Positions 22,700-35,400 of a stretch of DNA of 64,000 bases are shown in pieces. The stretch is from the NCBI GenBank assembly GCA_028023455.1, contig JAQFVV010000028.1:1249501-1313500 (forward strand). The letters are read 5' to 3'. Below the pieces are notes generated by a model. It did not search any database. It was not told where the DNA came from and saw nothing but the letters and a program-made list of their open reading frames with translations. A program made the position numbers and the translations under genes. The stretch's first letter is position 1, and every line of letters starts with the position of its first letter. Source of the DNA: Epiperipatus broadwayi. Lineage: Eukaryota; Onychophora; Udeonychophora; Euonychophora; Peripatidae.

Positions 22700-24260
22700 A
22701 TGAATCATAGATGGTTCTTTGCAGCACCCTATTAGAAAGTTAGCTGCTGAAATTCAAACAGCCTTTAACAATAATCTGCATTATGACATTTTTGCTCAAG
22801 TGACACATGTTGCTACTCTCAAACTTGCAGCACACAAAAATGGGGAATGGACCAGAAACATTTATCCAAGCATTATTTCCTTGATAATATTATTTGTCTT
22901 AAAAAAAAACAAAGGCAATTGTTTTGTATTATTACCAAAGCAGGAATTTTTGGTCCAAATAAATGCTCAGATTCTTAATCTTAAATTAATCATTGCATAC
23001 AATTTGAAATGGAAAAAAGATAAATTTACATCTACCATTTTGCACTAACATTGTAATAAGGCACTTTTGAACAGGAATACTATCACATTTATCCATCAGC
23101 TGCCATCACTTATAAGTTATTAGTGATCATCAAACTTGACAAGAATGGGGAGCCTTTGCACCTAATGATTAACTTAGTGGATGCCTACTAGTATAAGGCT
23201 GCTGCTATGATAAACGAATGGTTGCTCAACTGTCTCAGCTTTGGTAGACACATCATTAGATTATCCTTTGAGTTTGTTGGCCATATTAAAAATTGACAGC
23301 TTGATCAGCTCCATTGCATAACATCTCTCAATATTACTGAGCTGTATTGCTCAACCCCTAAGGTGTCATCCATTCAAGTCATCAAACGGGCTTCACAACA
23401 CATGGACTACAAATCCCACAAAATTGACTCCATCAGTGATTGTTTAATGTGGATCCACATGGACATTGTTGGTTTCAACAATACATACTATCAATGGAAA
23501 ATGGCTGATGCATGGGACTTTCCACCATCAGGCTCATATCATGTATATTTCTCTGATCAATTTTCATTATGTGGACAATATTTTCATCTGTGCCCCTGAT
23601 TCTGTATTCTCACAAGTCCAGCAAGAACTTTCTCATGATATTTTTTTGTGCTTAACTCAAGAAAATGAGGACAATTTCAAATGTATCAACTACCTAGACT
23701 TCCTCATATAACTCCACCAAGCTGCTTTGGATTACAAAATGATTATAAAGCCAATTCACCTTCACAGATTCATTCATCCTGAGTCACATACTGCATGTTC
23801 TCATAAACTTGCCAGGCTTAAGACCTTCTTGCATCATAACCCTCACTTGCACAAATATGAATAAGACAGGAAAGACAATGTCAGCACCTATCTTCCAGAA
23901 CTGTGTAGCATCAGATATAAAAACTCATTGCTGCTGCAAACTATCAGAAATTTGTATAATAAAATGACCACCCACTTTCTGTGCTTGATAAAAAGGGTTG
24001 GATCTCCATTTCCTATACACCTCCCATAATTTGACACATCACTAAAATTATTAACATTACATATCAAATAGCTCTGTACACTGCACCCTCCATTCATCAC
24101 TTTCTTGACAATCTAAAGAATGATTTGCCTTCCAACCTTCACTCCAAAACCGGTTTACAAGATAAAATGCCATAATCCTGCCTGCCTCACCATCTATTAT
24201 GATAAAATTTGGGCAAACATCCACACATGTAGTCATGTCTCTATATGATAAAGCTAGTAC
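22700..24260 (+). pseudogene. Decayed Penelope-like RT/GIY-YIG (PLE-2)
   Basis: Several plus-strand frames, read in order, trace one PLE polyprotein. Near 22860-22960 there is a 'KKNKGNCFVLLPKQEF' segment (the DKG box region). Near 23105-23360 comes an RT finger/palm stretch (KLDKNGEPL, then INEWLLNCLSFGRHIIRLS, FEFVGHIKN and the TSLNITELY region). At about 23568 is YVDNIFI, a damaged YxDD box. Then come a LDFLI block and a THTDR-like region. Near 24150-24235 there is a VYKIKC ... YYDKIW GIY-YIG start. Multiple stops and frameshifts show long inactivity. The N-terminal part and all three main domains can be followed, so it was once near full length. Not closely related to PLE-1. Confidence 0.7.
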
Positions 24261-24759
24261 CGACATAGAAAAAACACTATATTTTGCAAACATATCTCTG
24301 CAATAGGTCATCCTTTTGTTCCCACTTCCATTGATAGTTTGTACTGAGCACAACAATGTAAAGCAAAAGATTAGAGGCATAGCATATATCAGGCAGCAAG
24401 CATGCCATCTATAGGAAGAAATCATGCATTCCCATCTTGAAAAAATGGCCTATTAACAATATATAGCATTCAAATTTAAATTTATGTAAACTACCACAAA
24501 TTATCTATATATACACCTATGCTCTCTTTACAGTCATCGTTACATCTATGACTTGTATTAGTCAAAATCTAGCTAAGTCTAGTCACTTAAAAATTATGTT
24601 TTGTTAAAGATTTTCTTTATACATACACATATATGTGTTTACATTAATTGAGATAAAGCTCTCTACTATTATTACTAAACACTCTTTCAGAAAAATAATA
24701 AATTCTTTTTTTATTTTAAGATTTTTACATGAACAAACCAATTAATACATTGTGCAGGC

Positions 24760-25170
24760 TTAAACCTGCATTTATATATGTAATATATGTGGGATTCAAA
24801 TTTCTTACATGACCCACTACTCTCAGTGCCATTTCATATTGCTGACCCACCTGATCACACATGTTGAAAAGATAAATAATCACCAATATACATATTTCAT
24901 GCTAAACCAACAATCATCTGTTGAACTAGATTACTATCTCCACACATATATACAATCAGTGCTCAGCTCTATATTAAGATAGCCAATTTTCATACTTTAA
25001 TGGACAGACTTCAAACTACTCCAACCCACAACTCTTCAGCCTTCTATTTCATTGAAAATCTGATGATGGAACATTCAAAACTACTCCAACCCACAACTTT
25101 TCAACCTTCCATTTGATTGAAAATCTGATGATGGAATGTTCAAAGCCCATCCCACAACTCTTCAGTCTTC
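24760..25170 (-). repeat. S1 repeat copy c
   Basis: Minus-strand S1 copy: body, hammerhead (24871-24939) and tRNA-like part with B-box-like TTTGAATCCC near 24790. Its body contains an internal tandem of a roughly 65-base block (25008-25170), in which 'actactccaacccacaact' and 'gaaaatctgatgatggaa' repeat. It lies just downstream of PLE-2 but in the opposite orientation, so it is not simply that element's terminal repeat. Confidence 0.75.
24871..24939 (-). ncRNA. Type I hammerhead ribozyme in S1 copy c (nearly complete)
   Basis: Minus strand. Helix I is formed by GAUAGUAAUC with GAUUAUUUAUC (one bulge), plus UCAA with UUGG beside the core. The core reads CAGAUGA (U4 changed to A). Helix II is UUGUU/AGCAU with loop GGUUU. 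GAAA is intact. Helix III is a minimal AUA/UAU hairpin, and the cleavage triplet is AUA. Compared with 20291-20359, the helix I pair A-U here is G-C there, so pairing is conserved. The U4A change probably abolishes cleavage. Confidence 0.65.
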
Positions 25171-26764
25171 CTTGTCATTGTACAGTAACTGAGTAATAGT
25201 TATTAAAAAATCAAGAATATATATTAATACATATGTACTTTGTGCAAAAATGTTTTATTTTTAAAAATAAAGTTAGGTATTTCTGCTTAATATTAGCAAT
25301 TCAAATTACAGGGAAAGTGATTATAAGCTGTTTGCAAACACATCTTACCAACAGTCTGTTAGAATATATTGCAATACTGTAAAAACTTTAAAAAAAAAAA
25401 CACTAAATGTCAAATAAAAAAGATTTAGTTTATTTTCTGAAATCAAGTTCCTCCTGATTTCTGAATGATGAAACAGTGCTTTGTTTTAAATACAATCCAT
25501 TTTTTTCAATATTTTCAAAATTCCAATGTGATTTTTTTTTGGAATTTATTTCATGTTTAAACCAAAATTTCTACCAAATAAAGTCAAATTTATTATATTC
25601 TGATATATAATAATGGTTTAATACTAAAGTTGCAAGCTTGCAGCAAGTGAAATCAATGAAACTATCATAGTGTGAGAATGTTAGAGGATGTAAAGATTTT
25701 GAACTTAATTTTTTGATAAAAAATAATTTAATTCATTCACTGTCAACTCATTTAAACACCTCATAGTGGCAGTTTCATTTATACTTGCAACATTTTATTT
25801 TTACAATTAAACCTTTAATCTATATCACATTTTAATAATCTTTATATTATTTATTACAAATATAAGTTTAACAATAAAAACATTGTAAAAGATATTTTAA
25901 CTTTGAAAATATAAAAAAAAAGTATTGAAGTAAACTATGTCTTAAGAACAATAACTTATTTTCTTATTGCATGATTGCCTTTGTGAAATAAAAAAAAATA
26001 TTGAGGAAATTATTTTTTATTTGACCATCGCTTATAAGATCCAAATGAATTTTTATTTCGATATTGCAAAACAATATAATTCTGCTTTATGATTTAAAGT
26101 TGGATTTATAATTTTTAGAATAACACCAAAAATTTTTACTGGCATTTATGAAAGCATTTTATGTCAGTAAATCCATTCCACTTTCAACTTTACCATAATT
26201 ATGATTTTATTTGACATGTAATATTAAAAACAAACATTTTCAAATAAAGTTTAATTGTAATCATGAGTAATTTGAATTGTTAATAAATGTTTTAAAATTT
26301 GTTCATGAAGAATCATAAATACATAAATAAGCTACAGAAAATATACAATTTTTTATTCTGAAGTAATAAAAGAAAAATTCACACTCTCAAAAACTGAGAA
26401 TAAAAAATCTAGCAAGCATAGGCCTAGTTATTTCATTTGTATTATGAAAATACCAATCAGTGGCATTGTCAGAAATATGTTAGTGACATCTTATAATTTC
26501 TTTATGAATGAATAAACCAATATAAATTTTATTTCTAGTTTGCCATTGCTAAGTGAACACAAAACTGATAAAATAGTACTATAAATAGCCATATCAAAAA
26601 ACAGTGAAGATATCAATAGGAAGTGGAGATATTTAGATAAAAACTAATTTCAAATAGTCATTCTTAGATAGTTATATGAGTAATATTATTTTTCAAGTGA
26701 GGAATTTAATTGGTAAATATATATATATATATGAAATTAAATATTTCCATGGATTTATTATTAT
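25171..26764. other. AT-rich stretch with an R8 piece
   Basis: R8-like repeat at about 25785-25915; otherwise no gene or RNA was recognised. Confidence 0.4.
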
Positions 26765-26885
26765 AATAAATAGAAATATGATCATATCAATGTAAAAAGA
26801 AATAACTTTTAATCTTTGATGTTGCCAAGAAAAGATTAATTACTATTAATTGACAATCCCTGCAGCCTGTAATATTTCTTTTATT
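26765..26885. repeat. Interspersed repeat R3, copy 1
   Basis: Aligned by eye to 39860-39970 through 'aataacttttaa', 'ctttgatgttgcca', 'attgacaatccctg' and 'cagcctg' (the last partial). Unknown class. Confidence 0.5.
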
Positions 26886-28145
26886 GGAATTTTTTGTTGA
26901 AGTAAAAGGGATCCTCTTTTATTTTAAATTCATGCTCTTATATGGATTTTAAATAAATATAAAAAATTAATAAAATGGAATTTCATTATTTATATATCAG
27001 TCCTATATAGTTAATTCTGGAAAGAAATACCTTGTGGAGATTGGTCAATTTTTTTCATCATGTGGTATTGTATATAGAATGGAAAGAAAAATATGACATA
27101 TTGTGCATTGAAGATTTATTATTATTTCAATTATTTTTATACATATTAAACTTTTTAAAAAACAAGGTGGTCCACTCTTAATTCTTTGATTGCATGACTC
27201 GTCTAAAAATGAGAAGATTTGACATCACTCTAAATCGGCTACTTTTTATCCCACGTTCGAAAGAAAATCAAAAGTTCTGTAAGATGGTGCCCTCTTCAGA
27301 TTTATTTTACAAGTAAAAAAATCAATAAAAATGACCATATATGTCAAACAAAACCAAAGCACCGCCTCCTCACCAACTTTTCTTGAATCTTATTGGCTGT
27401 CCCACTTCTGTCAGAAAGGGAAATGGCTGCCAAAAAGTAAAAAGTTATGTTCGTTTTGATTTTTATTACGAAAATTATAAACTAATGTTTACAACATTTT
27501 AAACAATATTTGAATTGAATTACAAATTATTATTGATAAAATAATACTAAAAATCAAATTATTTTAGAAAAATAGTTAAGATATTACCAAGAATTATTTA
27601 TTTATTGCTACATATTGATCGTAACGTTAAAGTGAAAAAAAAAAAAAGATTGCTGACGCAATCTTTTTTGGTTGGTTGAATAGCGGTTACTTTTATTTCA
27701 CCGCAATTGAATATTTTTTAAATTATAAATCAAATTTTATTTTTGAAAAGACTTTCGTTTGTTTCATAATCTGACAATTCAGTAATATACTTTTTACAAA
27801 CGAAACTAATGTATTTATATTATTAAAAGTGATCTATTTTAACAATAGATTTTGTTAAAGTTGTGAGTTGGCCAATTACAAGTTTTGATTTTTAACTCAT
27901 TCGGCCAATTAAATAATAATCGTTGAAAGGGTTAAGAGTACTCTGACAATGAAAGGTCTAAATAGTAAAAAACTTCATCTGGTAGCCATTAAATTGCAAT
28001 TTATCTAGCTTTTTATTTAACTCTTAATGAAAGTGATTGCATCACTTCTATTGTATTACTATAGTATGAACAGGAGTGATATTGCTTGCCAGATAAGAAT
28101 AACACACAACTCTTAAATTTATTAAACATATTTACAGTACTACAC
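26886..28145. other. AT-rich stretch without a recognisable gene
   Basis: No coding motif. A short inverted pair 'agattgctgacgcaatctt' at about 27646-27665 forms a strong small hairpin; no function is assigned. Confidence 0.4.
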
Positions 28146-28151
28146 ATAGTA

Positions 28152-29328
28152 TTTTATCAGGCAACTGAGAAGATAGACCATGGTGTATCTTGATCTTAAA
28201 CTCATAGATAAAAAGCCAATAAACTCACCACACTGGCTAATGTGTGTTGATGAGCAGCCTATCAATGTTTATATACTATATGAATAAATCACATAGTAAT
28301 AACAGCGGCAATGACAAACACGTATTAAGAGGACATTAGGAATTTGCCCTATTTTGGAGAATATTTATAAAAATGCAACAGCAACAATTAGATTACATAA
28401 GATACTAGGAATGTCAACATTGAAAAGGGTGTAAGACAAGGTGACTCCATATCTCCAAAATTTTTTACAGCAGTGCTGCAAAAAGTATTTTGTGTATTAA
28501 AATTGGAAGCTAAAGGAGTGAAAGTAAATGGAAATTATTTAAGTCATTTAGAGTTTGCAGATGATGTAGTTGTTTTTGCAAATAATGCTTTACAGCTACA
28601 AGAAATGTTGCAGGAGTTATAGGATGAAAGTGGGTAAGTAGAACTAAAGATAAATGTTAAAAAGACTAAAGTAATGTTCAATGAATTTTTTCAAAATATG
28701 AAAATAAAGATTGATTATGATGAGTTAGAAGAAGTTAACAGCTACAAATACCTTGGTCAGATTATTAATACAGATGGAAATATAATGGATGAAAGTAATC
28801 ATAGAATTAAATTTGGTTGGAGTGCTTCTGGTAGAAATAATTTGATATTAAAAAGAAAGATGTCTATGTGTTTGAAAAGGAAGGTTTTTAATAAATGTGT
28901 TTTACCAGTTCTTACTTATGGATCCAAGACTTGGACACTTAATAGAAGAACAATACAGAGACTTCAGACCACTCAAAGAAGTCTGGAGAAAAGCATGTTA
29001 GGAGTAACAAGAAGGGATTGAAAACACAAGATATGGCCAAGAGAACAAACAGGAGTTACTAACCTCATTGAAAATATTAAAAGACTGAAGTGGAGTTGGG
29101 CTGGACATATTGCTAGAAGAGATGATAATAGATGGACAATTGAAATCTTAAACTGGATTCCAAGAGATTGTAAAAGAGCCAGAAAGAGATAACATGTGAG
29201 ATGGACAGATAAAATAAGAAAGTATGCAAGGATGATGTGGAGATGAGAAGCTAAAGATTAGAGAAGATGGATTGAACTTGGAGAGATCTTCATTCTGCAA
29301 TGGATTGATAATGGTTGATGATGATGAT
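28152..29328 (+). mobile_element. RTE-like LINE copy C with 5' inversion
   Basis: The left part (28152-28348) is the reverse complement of the 5' region of copy A (about 42761-42957). It joins directly to a plus-strand RT segment (28349-29328) that matches copy A from about 45004 to the end. The RT part shows QGDSIS, a damaged FADD box (EFADDVVVFAN near 28552), VLTYGS, AGHIARRDDNRW and the 3' tail (GATGAT)n. Stops and frameshifts make it a pseudogene. A near-match target-site duplication (atagtatttt against atagcatttt) lies at 28146 and 29329. The layout fits twin priming or template switching during insertion. Confidence 0.8.
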
Positions 29329-29338
29329 ATAGCATTTT

Positions 29339-30440
29339 GTATACAGAGTATACATAATGTTTAGCTATAAAATTCACTTCCATTACTATTGATGAATTAT
29401 GAAATCAGCATGAATAATGTTTGGAATGAGTGCAATGACTACTCTTTAAGACTCTGGCCTTTCCAGCCTATGGTTTGTTTACCTCATGTGCAGGTATGAT
29501 GATGACTGTAGCCAACAGTTTCTACTTCATGTTTGAGCCTATGTCATTGTGTTCTACAATAAGGTGAATAATGTACATACTGCAGTGTTCAATATTGTTC
29601 CTTGTCAGATGTTGTCTGATCTTCTGAAAATTGTTGACTTCTTTTATGGTGAGATCCTTGTTTTTACTGGAAATAAATAGATTCACTAATCCAGTTCTCC
29701 AATTGGCCTCTATATGCCATTGGCTGTTTATTGCATTTTTTTGTTATGTTATTGATCAGTTTACAGTAACTTGAATCTGATAATATTGTGTTTCAATAAT
29801 ATACTTTATTGTATAATAAATAGGTTACATGAATTTTTACAATGATTTTGCCAGTGTTACAATGGCCTGACAGGCCTAACAAATTTATTATCAATTAGAA
29901 AACTTACAACAGTTCAAATAGGTTTATAAGTTATTAGTTACTGGTTACATTTTCATATAGATGATTACAGTATGATTAAAGGAGATAAGATTAAATAAAA
30001 ATATTTTACAGTGTAGAAATATTTACATTACCAATTATACATTTATTATTATTTGCAATGATTTCTTTTTACTTATTTTGTGTTCCAAATTAAACTTTAT
30101 TGTTCATAAAAAGTTACATTGTTGAACACTAGATAGTTTTGGAACAAATAGATAGATATTATTGTTATAGTTCAAATAGATTGTTAGGCAGGTATTTGAT
30201 AAATGTAAACTTGTAAATTGTGTATTTGCCTATGTTCTATTTTCATTGACTGAAAGTTTAGTGCATCAGTTTAAAATACTTCTTGATTAAAATAAATATA
30301 TCATTTGGACTATTCAATACACAGATGTGGTGTTTATTAAAAAAATGTTGAAAAAGAGATACATAAACAAACAAAAATATAATTATTCTTGTTACAGCAA
30401 GCTCATTTGGTTTTTTTTTTTTTTGAGGTTATGGTTTGTT
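29339..30440. other. AT-rich stretch without a recognisable gene
   Basis: No motif-bearing ORF or repeat partner was found here. Confidence 0.4.
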
Positions 30441-30830
30441 TTAGGTTTTTAATAGTGGCCATGTAGCAGCAAATATATCTGGATGTGCAATTTTGACATC
30501 TCTGGCCTTCAGTTGTTTGAGCTCATTAGAGAATGTGGCTGGGTGCCTTTTGGTGTTGTTTCCAAGGCAGAAAATACATCTGGTGCACCACAAAGTATAT
30601 AAACAAAAAGATGCTGCATGGGCTGCCAGTATTGAACCTTTACTGAGAGTCTCTATTAGGTTAGCAAGTGTGATGTTATTTTGTCCATATGTATTAATCA
30701 TAATTTCTCGGGTATTTTCCAGAGCTGTACAAGTGTGTAATAGGTGCTGTTGTGTTTCTTCTTCCTGTGGTGCAAGAAATAAAGAGCATCAATTTTGTTG
30801 TAAAACCTGTGGTATTTAAGAAAATTATGA
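30441..30830 (-). pseudogene. C-terminal tail of a LINE-encoded protein (LINE-3)
   Basis: On the minus strand one frame reads through a zinc-knuckle-like motif of the type found after the RT in many LINEs. The C-x2-C part is damaged; the H-LLHTC part is intact within EEETQQHLLHTCTALENTREI. The following ~85 residues (from 30701 downwards) are open to a stop at 30441. I do not recognise the family further. The RT itself is not present next to it. The call is by motif only. Confidence 0.45.
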
Positions 30831-32192
30831 GATAGTTAGAGTATGAAGATTAAGCTTTAAGAGAAAGTCAAAAAATTTGGGTTCCAATGTTCATTTTTTG
30901 TATTGCTGCATCAAATGATTGTTGTTCATATTTAGCATTGGTGATTGAGGATTAGTAATTATGTCTGAGTACAGCATATTATAAATACTCCAATAGATGT
31001 ATCTACCAACACCCAAAAAAAAATACTTGATCATAAATGCTTTGAAGTTGGTTTACGAGCAAAGATAATATTGTACTAAGGTTAAACTACCAGTTTTCAA
31101 TTTTATGTTGCTTTTCATTTAGCCCTTAACAAAAATAATGTCAGTGTTCAAAATGTATTACACACTGTATTGGTTACACATATATATACACACACACACG
31201 TGTGAAAATTTCCAAAGAATTGATGCCAAAAAGATTAAACCAAATGATAGAGTTAAATAGATAAATGTATCAATGCATAACTGGATGCGTAGAACTAAAA
31301 TTTATATTATAGATTTAGCATTAAAGTATCTACAGTATTTATTTCTTTGAACGACAGTTTTTTGTTTATCACAAATTAGGACTCACGGAAAGAATAAATA
31401 AAACTTGGCATTGAGTGATGAATTGAAAATTGAAATGAAAATCCAGCAGATGTCGCTAACTGGATACAATTTGAAATTGACAAGAATTAAGCTTAACAAA
31501 TATACGTTAATTTTCTAAAATTATGATTTAAAAAAATTGTTAAATTATTGTAGTTTAATAACTTCTTTTTAAAATTCAAATAAAAAAAAGATTCTTTGTG
31601 GGAACATGGTTGTTGAGCTAACCATTAAATTTCTATTTAAGAATTTTAAAAAAATCATTATCAATTAAAACACACAAGTTAAATAATAGACTATACATGT
31701 TTAAAATGTAAAGTTGTTATAATTGATTTATAATAGACTTTATTTATTAGAAATGACAGAGTAAGTAGCTAACAAGCCCTTTTATTGTCAACATTTTAAA
31801 TGACAAATGATTTAATGGAAAAGTGAAATTATTTACAAGAAACAAATTCCATAAATCCATTATGGTAGTTGTTTAAAGTTATTTTTAGTGTCTCCAATAA
31901 TTGAAAAGAAACTATAATAAGAAGTATCAATACATATTGAGACTTTTTAAATTTAAAAATAAAAAAATCAAACTCTTCAGATTTGCTAAAAATTACTATA
32001 AGTCAAAAAATAGTTCATTACTTAATTCATTTGTAAAATTTCACCTTTTTATGCGTTTAATTATTAGCAGTTTCTAATAATAAAACTCAGTAGTGATATT
32101 GGTTAAATCAGTTTATATACATTTGATACAAATAACTTTGCAAAATGAAAGCAGGCATCTACTGAACATGAGCCAAAAACAGTTCTCCACTT
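30831..32192. other. AT-rich stretch without a recognisable gene
   Basis: A (TA)n/(CA)n run near 31183-31202 and diverged AT-rich DNA only. Confidence 0.4.
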
Positions 32193-32415
32193 TACTGCCA
32201 TCTAGTGTAAACTAGAGTAATCAGTGATTGCTAAATGTATACAAAATCCCCGAATGTCCCACCCTCAGGTAGCCTTGCTTTTAACAACAAAGACATTCAG
32301 AGTTGATAAAAGTAAAAGCCACAAACCAATATGAGGAATAGGGTTTAAATACTACAGATAAAACTTTTATATGCATTTGGTCAACTAGTTAGCATACACT
32401 AGATGGCAGTTAAGT
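32193..32415. repeat. Small element bounded by 16-bp inverted repeats
   Basis: 'actgccatctagtgta' at about 32199 is exactly inverted at about 32395-32410, enclosing roughly 210 bases. The inside includes 'agagtaatcagtg' and 'acaaaatccccg', which resemble Ra blocks. It could be a diverged Ra derivative or a MITE; no clear target-site duplication was seen. Confidence 0.45.
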
Positions 32416-35400
32416 GAGATCTGCTTTTATTTCATTGACTAATCTTAGTGATTAGTAATTTGTTTGAACACATGAGTAAAGAAACCTTAATTGAACATGT
32501 CTTTATTCATTACAAATACACACCAACACAAATGAGTAATGGTAAAATAATACAAAACAAAATTTTATTCTTTAATGAAATGAAAGTATTGTGCACAAAA
32601 AGCTCAAAAATATTTTTTTATCACAATGCGCATTCTAAAAAAAAGTATGATATTTAAAAATATGATTTGAATTTTTTGGTTTTATCATATTAAGTACTTG
32701 TATACTATTAACACAATGAATTTTCCATTGTAATAATAGTTCACCAATACCATATAGATTTAATAAAAATGTAATCTAGTTATCCTTATATAAGCATCCT
32801 TATTGCATTGCCAAATTCATATAATATTAAATCATCTATGTTCTTTATTACTGTTTTACTATGCTTTTATTATAACCCTCTATGACACCTGATTTAACAC
32901 ATTCTATTAACCTTCTATAAACAATCATATTTCATTATCCATGTGTTCACAGCTTTAAGTCACTCTCTATCTGCTATTTTCAATGTCATTTTGCTGATTT
33001 TCTGAGGGAAAAGTGTACTGAATAATAAGACCATTTTCAGAACTTTTTTTTTACAAGTAATAAATCAGTATTTTTTAAATTTAATGTTATAACAATGAAC
33101 CAAATCTTGCCTTCCAAAGTGCTGACTGGATGTTTCTTGTTTTCACCACAAGAGAGCACATATCAAAGATTTTGACAGTTCTATTTTCACATTTTGATTT
33201 TTAAAATGAAAACTCATATTTCTAATGCTTTTTTTTTTTTTACACATTTATTACTTTTTTCACAAAATATTTGTAAAATAATAATTATTTTAAAAGAATA
33301 ATTCAGATTTTAGTAGAAAATAGTTATTTTCAAATTAAAACAAATTGACAAAGAAATCACTAACATACAGCTGCAATTTATAATTAGATGATAAACAGAC
33401 ATTTTATGTTTATTGCTGCAGATTAATTTTGTCAATTATGAATATAAATCTATTTTTTAAACACTTTCATTTACTTTAATAATCTAATGAATTATTAAAT
33501 TGCATATTAAAAATTATATTAAAACAAATCTAATTTTAAAAGAGAAATAAAATTTTTAGTGCTGATTCTGTAATTGACCAATCAGAAACTTGTAACTTAA
33601 ATTCAATCTGCCAATGAGGATATTGAATGCTGAAACTGTTAAGTTATTTAAACTGAATTTTTTTTACCCAAATTTGGCAAAGACTGTGCTAATGCTCTCG
33701 CACTATAACAGTTTAGCTTGCGTCACTTGCTGTAAATTTTCAACCTTACATTTAATATTAAAATGTTATTATATAACAGAATATAATAAATTTAACTTCA
33801 TTTAAAAAATATTTGTATTTAGAAACAAAATAAATTTATATTTAAGTTTTGCAAATATTGAAAAAATGAGATCATATTCAAACAAAGCAGTATTTTGTTA
33901 TTCAATGATCAGAGAACCATATTGATTTCAGAAAACAAACAAAATCTTTTTTATTTAGTGTTTGCATTTAAAATGCAAAAGAATTAATACCAATATCTGA
34001 TACAACTATCAAACTATGCTTTAAACATTTAATTTTTTCAAAATGAATTGCAGAATATTGCAATAAATTTTAACAGATTGTTGGTGACAAAGTATTAAAA
34101 AACAGTTTGTAATGGGCTTACTTATAATTTCAATGTTAATGTTATGCACAAAATATAACCATGTGCTTAATAAGAATTAATGTTTTACAACTTTAAATTG
34201 ATTCAAAATATTTATAATTGTAAGATCTAAATATTAACTCACTGTGAATTGAAAGATTTCATGAATATTGATTTCCAAATAAGGTAATGGGCTTAATTAG
34301 TGAAAAACTTATCAGCTTCACACTCTGAAATCAAAATGCTTTAGATTTGCCTATATAATTAGAAAGTAGGTTGAAGATAAGGTGGCCACTCTTATCTTTA
34401 TAAAGTCATAATCTTGTGTGAAGATTTGCAGAGGTCCCTCTAGTGGCAAATTTAACACTCAAGATGCATAGTATTAAGGTTAAAGCCTTATATATATTTA
34501 TGTGCTGACAATGTGATTAATAAGAATTAATGGTTACAACCTTTTATTATTAAAAATAAAACACTTACACACAAATTAAATATATAATATTATATTGTGA
34601 TATACACATGTTACAATTCATAGTTTCATTTGTAGTGTATAAATAAAGAAAATAATTAAAGACTTTATATTTAATACATATATTTATTAAATTGGGATAA
34701 ATGGAGAGTAAATGAATACTTCATTTATGACATTTAAAATATGAAATATCTTAATAAGTTTTGTCAAATGATAACAATGCCTTATTAAGATTGGGGAAAA
34801 AAGATAAACATGCTCATGAACTAGTGTATAAAAATGGGGGAAAAGACTGTTTTGTGTTACCATAACTACAGAAACAAATTCAGCAAAGAGAACCAAATAC
34901 TTTATTTTGCTTAAAATATTATGTTTATCTTACTTTACTCTTACAAACAGATTCTGGACATATGACAAGAAAATACATACTCTGAGTAGAAAATTTATTT
35001 AGGAAGAGAGAAACACAGCCTTCCAGTCATTCGATACTTTTATGATTCAAATGGAATGATTAATAAAAAATGCAATGCTTAACTGCCATTACCATGGATT
35101 GTAGTATTGGCAAAGGAATAGTTGAATACCATTTAAAGATAAAATTGTTTATGGAAACCTATATTTGTATTTTGTGTCATATATATACTAAGGAAAATGT
35201 TGTGGCATAGTGGAATCTAAGCTGAAATTATATATATAAGCTAAACTTAGTAACAGATACAAAAAAAATTCTTTTAAATTATCTACATGAAACAAAATTT
35301 CACTTATTAATAATAGTTAAGAGTATAATAGTAGTTTAATGATAAAATATTTATTAGTTTTTTTATTATTAATAATTTTAATTATAAGGTAATTTTATCT

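Noticed and set aside
24057-24425. 122-residue minus-strand ORF
   Set aside because: It lies antisense to the PLE-2 remnant and has no recognisable family features.
24760-25170. S1 copy c as the terminal repeat of PLE-2
   Set aside because: It is in the opposite orientation to PLE-2, separated by about 500 bases, and S1 copies occur elsewhere without PLE-2.
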